From an uncultured Pseudomonadota bacterium (GTDB taxonomy: Bacteria; Pseudomonadota; Alphaproteobacteria; RF32; CAG-239), in NCBI GenBank assembly GCA_902763535.1, contig CACWSG010000005.1, positions 104,164 to 168,163 of the forward strand: 64,000 nucleotides of DNA, in the 5' to 3' direction. Below, piece by piece: positions 50,683 through 59,290 of the stretch (its first letter is position 1; every line of letters begins with the position of its first letter). Below the pieces are notes generated by a model. The model was not told where the DNA came from. It saw nothing but the letters and a program-made list of their open reading frames with translations, and searched no databases. Made by a program: the position numbers and the translations under genes.

Positions 50683-52270
50683 AAAAACCAAAAGAATCCT
50701 GAGCGGAGCATTTGCAGTCTTGATGGCGGCGTCTTGTTCTATTTCTACCACTATGGATGATGTGGTAGATCGTGATATTGATGCTACCGCAAAGCTGCGT
50801 GAAGATTCTCGTATTCCTACCAATGTTGCAAATCAGGATTTGGTTAAAGTAAATGATGATATTTGGCTGGGCAACAAAAGCCGCATTGAATATGAAGGAG
50901 AGCCTTTACCTGCTTATTTGGAAAGCAGTGATGGCGTGACTTTGGTGTCCAATCGTCCTATCACTTTGTATGAAATCGGCGATATGATTAATCGCACTAC
51001 TTCTTTGGGTATTCGTTATGCTTCGGATATTGAAGAAGACATTCGTTCAAAAGGCGAAGGCAATCGTCCTGAAGATGCAACGGCCACTCCTTCTACCGAC
51101 TGGGCCTCTCCTGACACGATGATTGTTTCTTATCAGGGGCCTTTGAGCGGATTTTTGGATGAAGTTTCCTCGCGTTTCGGCGTTTGGTGGAAATATGAAA
51201 ACAAAGACATTTATTTCTATAAATTTATTACTAAAAGCTTTGTAATTTACTCTTTGCCTTCCAAGCCGACTATGAGTTCAAGCTTGGGCGGTTCGGCTTC
51301 CGGTTCGGGCGGTTCTTCTTCAATCAGTATGTCTTCATCTATTGAAGTAGAATTGTGGTCGCAATTTGAAACAACCATAAAATCTATGATATCAAGCGGA
51401 GCACAATTAACAGTTTCGCCATCAGATGGTACCATTACTATTACCGCAACGCCTGATGATATTAAGCTGGTAGCAAAATTCATCAATGAACAAAATGAAA
51501 GATTGGCTCGCCAAGTTGCTATTTCTGTTAAGATTATGCAAGTTTCGGTTACCGACAGCGATGATTATGGTCTTGATCTGAAAGCTACTTTCGGTGATGG
51601 TATAACATCTATCGGCGTTACCGGATCGCAAGGACTTGCCAGTGGCGGAAATCAAATTACTTGGGGTATTATCAAGAACCACTGGACGGCTGATGCTATT
51701 ATGCAGGCCTTGTCAGAGAATAACCGTTCAAGTTTGATTACAAGCGGTACGGTAACTACTCTGAACAATAAACCAGCTCCTATTCAAGTTACACAAAAAC
51801 AAAACTATATTTCGGAGATGACTAAAACGAATAACGGTACTTCCGGTGATAACTATGATATTTCAGTGACCACTGATGAAATTGAAACCGGTTTTACTCT
51901 GAATGTTTTGCCGCGTATTTTGGAGCATGGTCGTATGTTGGTTATGTTCAATATGACTCTGTCTGATTTGTTGGCCTTGGAAAAAGTAAGCTTTGGTAGC
52001 AGTTCAGAAAACCAGTACATCCAAAACCCCAAGGTAGAATCGCGCGCATTCACCCAAGAAGTTGCTATGACATCAGGCGAATCGTTGATTTTGACCGGAT
52101 ATGAAAAAGTTACAACTCAAGTCAAGAAGACAGGTACCGGTTCAGCAGAAAATTCTCTTCTGGGCGGTGAAGCTTCAGCAGACAGAGATAGAAGTATAAT
52201 TGTGATTATTTTGACTCCGGTTATCTTGGAAACTCCGTTGTTGCCGGAAACCAGAATGTCAATGAACTAA
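50669..52270 (+). CDS. pilN: PilN-type secretin (type IVb pilus outer-membrane channel)
   Basis: 533 aa. Lipobox AASCS near residue 23 marks it as a lipoprotein secretin like R64 PilN. Residues about 80-210 form the N-terminal periplasmic domains. A Ser/Gly-rich loop (SSSLGGSASGSGGSSS region) interrupts the middle, and the secretin core lies at about 275-525 (VAISVKIMQVSVTDSDDYGL; GFTLNVLPRILEHGRMLVMF; VESRAFTQEVAMTSGESLIL). It forms the outer-membrane pore for the pilus. AAGGAGG precedes the ATG. Confidence 0.92.
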   Translation: MHITKKTKRILSGAFAVLMAASCSISTTMDDVVDRDIDATAKLREDSRIPTNVANQDLVKVNDDIWLGNKSRIEYEGEPLPAYLESSDGVTLVSNRPITLYEIGDMINRTTSLGIRYASDIEEDIRSKGEGNRPEDATATPSTDWASPDTMIVSYQGPLSGFLDEVSSRFGVWWKYENKDIYFYKFITKSFVIYSLPSKPTMSSSLGGSASGSGGSSSISMSSSIEVELWSQFETTIKSMISSGAQLTVSPSDGTITITATPDDIKLVAKFINEQNERLARQVAISVKIMQVSVTDSDDYGLDLKATFGDGITSIGVTGSQGLASGGNQITWGIIKNHWTADAIMQALSENNRSSLITSGTVTTLNNKPAPIQVTQKQNYISEMTKTNNGTSGDNYDISVTTDEIETGFTLNVLPRILEHGRMLVMFNMTLSDLLALEKVSFGSSSENQYIQNPKVESRAFTQEVAMTSGESLILTGYEKVTTQVKKTGTGSAENSLLGGEASADRDRSIIVIILTPVILETPLLPETRMSMN

Positions 52271-52296
52271 GATAAAAGATCGGGAGATGTAAACAA

Positions 52297-53592
52297 GTGC
52301 TCGACGAAAGCGTTATAGACGGGGAATCAGGAGAAAGCGCTCAACGCTCATGGGGTACATCCATAACCGTTGGGGGAACATCTTATGCAACCAGCCTTTT
52401 TTGGCAGCCTTTGCAGAATCCTAATGACCCTATGCAAGAAATTGAGGAAACCTCCAGCGCGGTATTGGAGGGTTCTGACTTGTTTTGCATTAAAGGAGGA
52501 AGAGCACCGCAATTTGGAATTTGCGTATCACAAGAAGGTTATAAAAGCGGACAATATGTTGCTGCTTGCTCTTTGGTTACGGCTATTGATAACTTATCTT
52601 CGTTTATTGCCGTTTTCAAAACGAATGAGGGCTGGTGGTACACTTGCGTGCGTAATGACATCATTTTGTCAGATGGCGATATGCTGTTCTTGACTGAAGA
52701 TGAGGCTAAAAATCAGTTTATGTCGATGTTAGCGGTACCGGACTGGGGCATGAAAATAGCCCCGAGCGAGTGGGGTATTGAAGATACGCAAGAGCTTAAT
52801 CTTGCCGATATTATGCAGCGCGGAGCCAGGGCAAAATTACAAAAAATTAAAGGGCTGCGCGGCACTAAATTAATTTTGATAATCGCTTTATCCTTAATTA
52901 TTGGCGGGTGGCTGATTTCCAGCTTGGTAGACAAATTGTTTTTTGCGCCGGTAAAAAGACCGGTGGTTGTTCCTATACGCCCTAAAGCAATGGTTGAAGA
53001 ACAAGTTGAAGCTAAACCAATCCCCAAACCATGGGAAAGTTTGGTCGATCCCACAGCTTTTATGAAGAATTGTTTTAATGGTATTAAACAAATCAGTAGC
53101 ATTTCGCCTCCGGGGTGGAAGATTGGCAATATAAGTTGTGTCGGTTCAGCCGTTGCAACCTCATGGAGCAGAGATGTCGGCTTTTTGTCTTTGGCTGAGG
53201 AAGCCATCAAAAAATCCAATTTGGAATTTGCTGCTTATGGTTTTGATGCAAACGGTAATTCTTTGAGTGCATCAATTAATCTTCCGGCTATTGATAAGTT
53301 GGAATCGCCTCCGGCATACAACTATACTGATTTGCGTAATATTATTAACAACGAATTTCAGATGATGAATCTGCCGATTTCTTTGGGCGAAAAGTCTGTT
53401 CAAGTAGATTCCGGACGGCCCGGCGTTCCGCCTGCGACTTATCGTATGCTTACTTTCAGCATAAGTTCGCCGCATAATCCGTTAACATGGATAAGTTTGT
53501 TAACAAAATATTCAGGTCTTGAGGTTAACATTGTAACATATTCTCCTGATGGAGATACATGGCATTACGAAGGAGTTATTTATGTCTTATAA
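52297..53592 (+). CDS. pilO: PilO-like type IVb pilus inner-membrane protein
   Basis: 431 aa. It starts at GTG 52297, with GGGAGA about 8 bp upstream and no ATG available. The cytoplasmic N-terminal part (about 1-185) is followed by one membrane helix (about 190-212, LILIIALSLIIGGWLISSLV) and a periplasmic domain of about 200 residues. This topology and the position between pilN and pilP match R64 PilO (PilO2). It links the cytoplasmic ATPase platform to the secretin. It overlaps the next start by 11 bp. Confidence 0.82.
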   Translation: MLDESVIDGESGESAQRSWGTSITVGGTSYATSLFWQPLQNPNDPMQEIEETSSAVLEGSDLFCIKGGRAPQFGICVSQEGYKSGQYVAACSLVTAIDNLSSFIAVFKTNEGWWYTCVRNDIILSDGDMLFLTEDEAKNQFMSMLAVPDWGMKIAPSEWGIEDTQELNLADIMQRGARAKLQKIKGLRGTKLILIIALSLIIGGWLISSLVDKLFFAPVKRPVVVPIRPKAMVEEQVEAKPIPKPWESLVDPTAFMKNCFNGIKQISSISPPGWKIGNISCVGSAVATSWSRDVGFLSLAEEAIKKSNLEFAAYGFDANGNSLSASINLPAIDKLESPPAYNYTDLRNIINNEFQMMNLPISLGEKSVQVDSGRPGVPPATYRMLTFSISSPHNPLTWISLLTKYSGLEVNIVTYSPDGDTWHYEGVIYVL

Positions 53593-54910
53593 AATCAAGA
53601 ATATTGCTTTGCTGACGTTGTCATGTCTTTTGCTCATGGAGGCAAAAGGCGTTATGGCTCAGGGTGTTGTTTCTTTGTCAGAAGAAGCTATGTTTGATGA
53701 TGAGTTGGAAACCAATCAAGACTTTCCGGCTGCTAGTTCGGCAACTGCTCAACAGCCGTCTGCTCCTGCATCAGATGAGCAGATTCCCGATACCAATAAA
53801 CCATCTGACGAGGAGAAAACAGAACAGGCTGAAAAACCTTCTGTTGCTAATGATGGCACTGCTCAACCCGATGAGTTGCCGATTTTGGCCGTTACCAGTC
53901 AAAAAAACGATACTCCGGTAGTAAAACCATCTAAAAGTTTAGATAGCTTAAGCTCAACTTCAGCTACTAAGGTTGATGATTTATTTTCGCAGATGTCAGA
54001 TATTGAACGCAACACAGCCTTGCTAAACTTAGAGTTGCGTCGTGAAAAGCTGCAAAATGAAATTGAAGCGGTCAAGAATCAACGCCGTCAAGCTATGGAA
54101 CAAGAAAAGTTAAAGGCAGAAGAGCAAAAACAAAAAATGTTAGAGAAAGCTCAAGAAGAAGAACGCAAAAAAAGAGAAGAGCAGCAACGTCTGCGTGAGC
54201 TTGATATATCCTTTGAAAAAATAAGACAAGAAAAAGTTTTAAAAGCTTATAAAAACCAAATGCTTGAAGAAACTCAGAAATGGATTGCTCATGACGCTAT
54301 GTTCTACAAAACAATCAATGATTTAAGGGCTGAGAAAAAAGCCTTGAGTGACAGCTATAAAGAAAAGTTTTTATCATTGCAAAAAGTTGCTGATGAAGCT
54401 TATAATGCATATACAAAAAAACTTGATGAGCACAGTAATGAAGTTCAAAACTTAAATTCACAAATTGATGTTTTGCGCAGCCGTATATCCTCTCTGGAGC
54501 AAGAAGCAGAAGAAAGAGCGCGCAACGCAAATCCGTTTGCTGTTGATGGTGCAAATGCAGGTGATGACACATCGGCTGCAACATCTTTCAATAGTGAAGC
54601 TTCCGGAGAAGTTGCTTCAGCGGCCAGTGAACCGGTAAGCAATCCCTTAGCTAAGGATTATGCTGTTACGGAAATAAGGGGGCAAGGCGGTGAACTGATT
54701 GCAAAATTGATTAATCGTAATGGTTTGGCTTTTTATGTAAAGAAAGGTACAGCCTTGCAATCTGGTCATGTTGTTAGCGAAATTACCTCTACTTATGTTG
54801 CTGCTGACAAGAACTTTAAGAAAGATTATATCTATTTCTCAGCAGGCGGAATTTTGCCTGAGGAGATTGATGCTTTTGAAATTGAAAAAGCAGATAATGA
54901 TGAACAATAG
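53582..54910 (+). CDS. pilP: PilP-like type IVb pilus periplasmic protein
   Basis: 442 aa from ATG 53582, supported by GAAGGAG just before it; the in-frame ATG at 53549 has none. The signal peptide ends GVMAQ. A Pro/Glu-rich linker (about 40-120) is followed by a long coiled coil (about 140-330), then a C-terminal beta domain (about 375-440) with VTEIRGQGGELIAKLINRNG, as in PilP/HofP. It is much longer than R64 PilP, mainly by the coiled coil. It likely bridges PilO and the PilN secretin. Confidence 0.8.
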   Translation: MSYKIKNIALLTLSCLLLMEAKGVMAQGVVSLSEEAMFDDELETNQDFPAASSATAQQPSAPASDEQIPDTNKPSDEEKTEQAEKPSVANDGTAQPDELPILAVTSQKNDTPVVKPSKSLDSLSSTSATKVDDLFSQMSDIERNTALLNLELRREKLQNEIEAVKNQRRQAMEQEKLKAEEQKQKMLEKAQEEERKKREEQQRLRELDISFEKIRQEKVLKAYKNQMLEETQKWIAHDAMFYKTINDLRAEKKALSDSYKEKFLSLQKVADEAYNAYTKKLDEHSNEVQNLNSQIDVLRSRISSLEQEAEERARNANPFAVDGANAGDDTSAATSFNSEASGEVASAASEPVSNPLAKDYAVTEIRGQGGELIAKLINRNGLAFYVKKGTALQSGHVVSEITSTYVAADKNFKKDYIYFSAGGILPEEIDAFEIEKADNDEQ

Positions 54911-54932
54911 CCGATAAAGAGGCAGATTGTAA

Positions 54933-56621
54933 ATGGCAGAAGAAGATACTCAAGCGCAAGAGGAACCTTTAGAAGAATCCGAGGCACCTGTTGAGGAGGT
55001 TGCCCCTGCTGCGCCTGAAACCGAAAACAAAGAAAAACCCTCTGCTGAACAATTATCTATAACCGAGAAATATTTTTCGAACGGAAACAAGCTGTTAACT
55101 CTTCCCGGTATGCCGTTAGCGATTAACGATGATACGCGCCGATTGTTGGCTCTATTTTCCGATGGGCGTTTTTTGGTCGGTGAAAACCATAAATTTGATG
55201 GTCGTGTGCTGAGCTTTGAAGTTTTGGCTCGACGCAAAAAACTTCCGATATCAAAGCCGATTTATGTATCCCAAAACGAAATTAATACTGTCTATTCGAT
55301 TGGCGAACGCGCTCAAATTGCTGCTGATACCAGTGACGATTCAATACTGGATCAGTTACAAATGCAAAAGGACTTTGTTAATATTGTTGCTCAAGCTGCA
55401 GCCCAAAAGGTTTCCGATATTCATGTGGTTGTTGCCGACAGTTCTCAAATTCTGTTTCGTGTTAACGGTATGATGAAAGTTGAGATGGAATATGGTAAAG
55501 AGTGGGGCGAATCTTTTGTGCGCGCCGCTTTTGCTTCGGCTGATATTTCCGACTCAAACTATGCACAAAATGAGTTCCAAGGAGCTCAAAAATTGGGCTC
55601 TACTCCTTTGCGAGGATCAAAAGGTAAGTTGATGCTGCCCCACAATGTGTTGGCAATACGATTGCAATTTAATCCTATTGCTTTCGGATCACAGTATTTG
55701 GTTATGCGTTTGCTGTATGCTGATGACAACCCTGATGGTTCGGGTGATTTGTCCTCTCTGGGTTTTGGTCAGTTTGAAGAAGATTTGTTTTATCGTTTGC
55801 GCGCTGCACCGGTTGGTGTAAGTATTGTGGCTGGCCCCACGGGATCCGGAAAGTCCACCACATTACAACGCAACATGATTAAATTGTTGCAAGAGAAGAA
55901 TTATGAATTGAATTTACTTACAGTGGAAGACCCGCCGGAATATCCTATTCCCGGGGCAAGACAAATGCCGGTTACTAACGCCAATACCGAAGAAGAAAAA
56001 GCTGAGCAGTTTACAAAAGCCTTGTCGGCTGCTTTGCGATCAGACCCTGATGTTATCATGGTGGGTGAAATCAGAGCTTTAGCTTCAGCTCAGTTAACCT
56101 TCCAAGGAGCTTTGTCGGGCCACGGGATGTGGGCGACTTTACACGCAAACTCTGCACCGGCGATTCTCAATCGTTTTCGTGATATGGGTGTTGAAACATT
56201 TAAATTGCTTGATCCTGAAATTATGAAAGGTCTCATTTCGCAACGTTTGTTTCGTAAATTGTGTCCGCATTGTCGTATGTCTGTTAAAGAACGTCAAAAT
56301 GATCCGTCATTTCAACGGCTGCGCACGGCTTTAGGTGATTTTGGCGTTGAAAACGCTTATGTGCGCGGACCGGGATGTAAAATGTGTAATGGTACAGGGG
56401 TTAAAGGACGTATGAGTGTGCCTGAAATTGTTTTGCCTGATGCAACTTTTCTGGAGTTAATGATTAAAGGTGAGACCAGAAAAGCCATTGATTATTGGAC
56501 TTCGGATTTAAATGGCCGCACTCTGAAAGAAGCGGCAATTGAGCGTATGTTAAAGGGATATATAGATTTGGATGAGGTTGAGCGTTGGTGCGGATTGCTG
56601 GATCAACGTCCGGTATACTAA
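54933..56621 (+). CDS. pilQ: PilQ-like pilus assembly ATPase (GspE/PilB type)
   Basis: 562 aa. After a Glu/Pro-rich N-terminus, the secretion ATPase domain shows Walker A GPTGSGKSTT near residue 307, the Asp box LTVEDPPEYP, Walker B DPDVIMVGEIR and the His box GHGMWATLHANSA. Two zinc-type Cys pairs lie near 445-490 (CPHCRMS and CKMCNGTG). It powers pilin polymerisation at the inner membrane. Position between pilP and pilR gives the R64 name PilQ; it should not be confused with the secretin PilQ of type IVa systems. Confidence 0.93.
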   Translation: MAEEDTQAQEEPLEESEAPVEEVAPAAPETENKEKPSAEQLSITEKYFSNGNKLLTLPGMPLAINDDTRRLLALFSDGRFLVGENHKFDGRVLSFEVLARRKKLPISKPIYVSQNEINTVYSIGERAQIAADTSDDSILDQLQMQKDFVNIVAQAAAQKVSDIHVVVADSSQILFRVNGMMKVEMEYGKEWGESFVRAAFASADISDSNYAQNEFQGAQKLGSTPLRGSKGKLMLPHNVLAIRLQFNPIAFGSQYLVMRLLYADDNPDGSGDLSSLGFGQFEEDLFYRLRAAPVGVSIVAGPTGSGKSTTLQRNMIKLLQEKNYELNLLTVEDPPEYPIPGARQMPVTNANTEEEKAEQFTKALSAALRSDPDVIMVGEIRALASAQLTFQGALSGHGMWATLHANSAPAILNRFRDMGVETFKLLDPEIMKGLISQRLFRKLCPHCRMSVKERQNDPSFQRLRTALGDFGVENAYVRGPGCKMCNGTGVKGRMSVPEIVLPDATFLELMIKGETRKAIDYWTSDLNGRTLKEAAIERMLKGYIDLDEVERWCGLLDQRPVY

Positions 56622-56636
56622 TGAGGAAGAACAAAA

Positions 56637-57764
56637 ATGGCTGATAATAACGCAAAAAAGAAAACATCACGATCTTTGCAGCAAGCAATGCGTAAATTTA
56701 GTGCCGCCGAAGAATATTATGCCAAGTTTATGATTGCTTTCGCGGGAAAAACTCGTCTTAAGCTATATCGTAAAATAGCTTCTTTAATGCGAAATCGGTT
56801 TTCTTTGATGGATGCGCTTGATATGTTGCATGATTCGGCTTCGAACGGCGGCAAAAACCCCGGAGAACCCTTGGCTATTGCCATTGCTTCATGGGGAAGA
56901 GCCCTCAATAATGGTAAAACTTTTTCTGAAGCACTGAAAGGTTGGGCACCGGATCGTGAAAGATTGATGCTTTCGGTTGGTGATGTGTCTGACTTGGAAA
57001 GTGCCCTTTTGAACTTGATTAAGGTTTCGGAAGGATCGACTAAAATGATTCGCCCGATTGTCGGTGCTATTACTTATCCGGCGTTTTTGTTGATGATGGC
57101 TGTTTTGATTATTTATGCTATCGGTGTTTATATGGTTCCACCGATGATTGATGCTGCTCCGAATGTTCGTTGGCGCGGGATGGCTAAAGATTTGGTCGAT
57201 TTATCAGGCTGGATTAAAGATAATTGGATCATAGCTTTTTCGGCGTTGCCTATTATTATGGCTTTAATCTATTTTACTATCAGCATTTGGACAGGACCAA
57301 TCAGAGTAATATTTGATTCTATACCGCCATGGTCGTTGTATCGCGTATTTGTGGGCATTAGCTGGTTGTTGTCATTGGCGGCTTTGGTAAACGGAGGAAC
57401 TCCTATATCGACGGCCTTAAGAGCTTTGCGACGCGATGCTTCACGATACCTGAAAGAGCGCATTGATAAGACATTGGTCTTTATTAATAACGGTGATAAC
57501 TTAGGACAAGCTCTAGCAAAGACAAAATTGAATTTTCCGGATGTCGAAGTTATTAACGATTTGAAGATATATTCAGAATTGGATAACTTTGAAGAGGCCT
57601 TAAATAACATGGCTAATGAATGGTTGGAAGAATCCGTCGTGATGATTGAACAAAAAGCCAGTGTTTTGAATATGATTGCTCTTTTGGCAATCGGTGGTGT
57701 AATCGCTTGGGCGGTTATGGGTACATTCGAAATGCAAGATCAAATTACAAGCGGTATGGGATAG
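56637..57764 (+). CDS. pilR: PilR-like pilus platform protein (GspF family)
   Basis: 375 aa. GspF-type repeat domains are visible (LYRKIASLMRNRFSLMDALD and ISWLLSLAALVNGGTPISTA). Three membrane helices lie near 168-190 (AFLLMMAVLIIYAIGVYMVP), 210-232 and 345-365. It is the polytopic platform on which the PilQ ATPase drives pilin insertion. GAGGAAG precedes the ATG and it follows pilQ after 15 bp. Confidence 0.9.
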   Translation: MADNNAKKKTSRSLQQAMRKFSAAEEYYAKFMIAFAGKTRLKLYRKIASLMRNRFSLMDALDMLHDSASNGGKNPGEPLAIAIASWGRALNNGKTFSEALKGWAPDRERLMLSVGDVSDLESALLNLIKVSEGSTKMIRPIVGAITYPAFLLMMAVLIIYAIGVYMVPPMIDAAPNVRWRGMAKDLVDLSGWIKDNWIIAFSALPIIMALIYFTISIWTGPIRVIFDSIPPWSLYRVFVGISWLLSLAALVNGGTPISTALRALRRDASRYLKERIDKTLVFINNGDNLGQALAKTKLNFPDVEVINDLKIYSELDNFEEALNNMANEWLEESVVMIEQKASVLNMIALLAIGGVIAWAVMGTFEMQDQITSGMG

Positions 57765-57771
57765 GATTGAA

Positions 57772-58365
57772 ATGAGAAAAAAAAGTAAACTGACAAAATG
57801 GATTAAAAGATTCTGGGATTTTGTTCGTAAAACAAAGTTGATTATCATACTTTGCTGTTTGGTGGTGGTTGTCGTTTTAATGATGATGATTATGCTTAAG
57901 CAAAGAGACATCGGTGCTTATGAGGCCGGAATGCAAATTGAGCAATTAGCCAATATAATCAGAGGTCATTACAAAATGCGTCCTGATTATTGGGGACTTA
58001 ATACCGACGAGATTATAAAAAACAACCTATACCCTGAAGATATGAGCGTAAATGGCGGCAAATTATTGGGATACTTCGGTAATCCCGTTGAAATAGGCAT
58101 GGATACCGAGGGTATGACTATTATGCCGACAATTAAAGAATTTGGTATAACTTATCGTGATTTAACCAAAGCTCAGTGTACTGCCTTGGCTTCTGATCGT
58201 TTCAGAAAAACCTTTTGGTTAGGAATTAAGGAAATCAGCATAACCGATAACAACAGCTCGCATACTTTTGGCTGGGATGATAAAGAATCGGTATTACCGC
58301 TGGATAAAAGAAAAGCTGCCGATTTGTGTCACAATGGCAGCAATGTGTTGTTCCGTTTTGAATAA
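57772..58365 (+). CDS. pilS: PilS-like type IVb pilin candidate
   Basis: 197 aa. A basic cytoplasmic start (1-22) is followed by a strongly hydrophobic helix (about 24-42), then a globular part (GHYKMRPDYWGLNT, GKLLGYFGNPVEIGMDTEGM) with two Cys residues (QCTALAS and ADLCHN), as in PilS pilins with a C-terminal disulfide. Position after pilR also fits. It lacks an obvious prepilin peptidase site (Gly or Ala before a Glu-bearing helix start), and no peptidase gene is nearby. It could be a pilin-like protein processed differently. Confidence 0.65.
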   Translation: MRKKSKLTKWIKRFWDFVRKTKLIIILCCLVVVVVLMMMIMLKQRDIGAYEAGMQIEQLANIIRGHYKMRPDYWGLNTDEIIKNNLYPEDMSVNGGKLLGYFGNPVEIGMDTEGMTIMPTIKEFGITYRDLTKAQCTALASDRFRKTFWLGIKEISITDNNSSHTFGWDDKESVLPLDKRKAADLCHNGSNVLFRFE

Positions 58366-58366
58366 G

Positions 58367-58966
58367 TTATATTGATTTTCGTGAATTAAGCGCTAGCTGA
58401 ATAGTGCCTTCATCCATATAATCAAGCTCTGCGCCCATAGGAATGCCTTGAGCAAGAGTAGTTATGGTTATTGATTTGTCCTTAAAGCGCGACTTGAGAT
58501 AATGCGAGGTTATCTGTCCATCGATAGTTGCCGGCAAGGCTAAAATCAACTCTTTGACTTTGCCGGAATTGATACGTTCATCTAAAGAATCGATATTTAA
58601 GTCCTCCGGAACTATGCCATCCATAGCCGAGAGCACGCCGCCAAGCACATGGTATTTGCCTTTGTATTGAGAAACGCGTTCCATCGCCCATAAATCGGCC
58701 ACATCACGCACAACACAAATAACACTATCATCTCGAGATGGTGATGAACATATCGGACAAGGGGAAATTGTATCAAAATTGCCGCAAATTTCACAAGTTT
58801 TGATGTTATGAGCTACACGATTCAGCGAATCGATTAAAGGGAGCATTTGAGAATCTTTTTTATTGAGCAACTGCAAAACAATTCGGCGCGCCGATCGCGA
58901 GCCAAGCGAGGGCAGTTTGGACATTTGTTTAATAAGATTTTCAATATCAGATCCGGACATAGCCAC
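58367..58966 (-). CDS. recR: recombination mediator RecR
   Basis: 199 aa, normal length. RecR works with RecO (and RecF) to load RecA at gaps. The helix-hairpin-helix start (LIKQMSKLPSLGSRSARRIV), the zinc finger (CEICGNFDTISPCPICSS) and the Toprim domain (VICVVRDVADLWAMER; YHVLGGVLSAMDGIVPEDLN) are all visible. It lies 3 bp after ybaB in the conserved dnaX-ybaB-recR order and converges with pilS with a 1-bp gap between stops. Confidence 0.97.
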   Translation of the reverse strand: MAMSGSDIENLIKQMSKLPSLGSRSARRIVLQLLNKKDSQMLPLIDSLNRVAHNIKTCEICGNFDTISPCPICSSPSRDDSVICVVRDVADLWAMERVSQYKGKYHVLGGVLSAMDGIVPEDLNIDSLDERINSGKVKELILALPATIDGQITSHYLKSRFKDKSITITTLAQGIPMGAELDYMDEGTIQLALNSRKSI

Positions 58967-58969
58967 AGC

Positions 58970-59290
58970 CTAAAAAGGAAGTTTTAATCCACCCAAATTC
59001 AAACCTTCGGTAACTGAACCTAAAGCCGAACTCATTTTGGCATCAGCTTTGCTCTGAGCATCATTATAAGCAGCCATTACCAAATCTTCCAAAATTTCGG
59101 TCTCATCAGCCTTAACAATACTGGGGTCAATTTGAATTTTGGTCATAACAAATTTGCCATTGATGGTAACTTTGACCATTCCGCCGCCGGATGATCCTTC
59201 AACCTCTTCCTCTGCTATTTTAGCCTGTTCTTCAGCCAATCTTTTTTGCATTTGCTGGGCTTGTTTCATAAGTCCTTGAATATTAAGCAT
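58970..59290 (-). CDS. ybaB: YbaB/EbfC nucleoid-associated protein
   Basis: 106 aa, the usual size. The sequence starts MLNIQGLMKQAQQMQKRLAE, the coiled N-terminal helix of the family, and continues with GGGMVKVTINGKFVMTKIQI, its beta-sheet motif. These dimeric proteins bind DNA with modest specificity and affect nucleoid structure. The ATG overlaps the dnaX stop by one base, so the two are translationally coupled. Confidence 0.95.
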   Translation of the reverse strand: MLNIQGLMKQAQQMQKRLAEEQAKIAEEEVEGSSGGGMVKVTINGKFVMTKIQIDPSIVKADETEILEDLVMAAYNDAQSKADAKMSSALGSVTEGLNLGGLKLPF

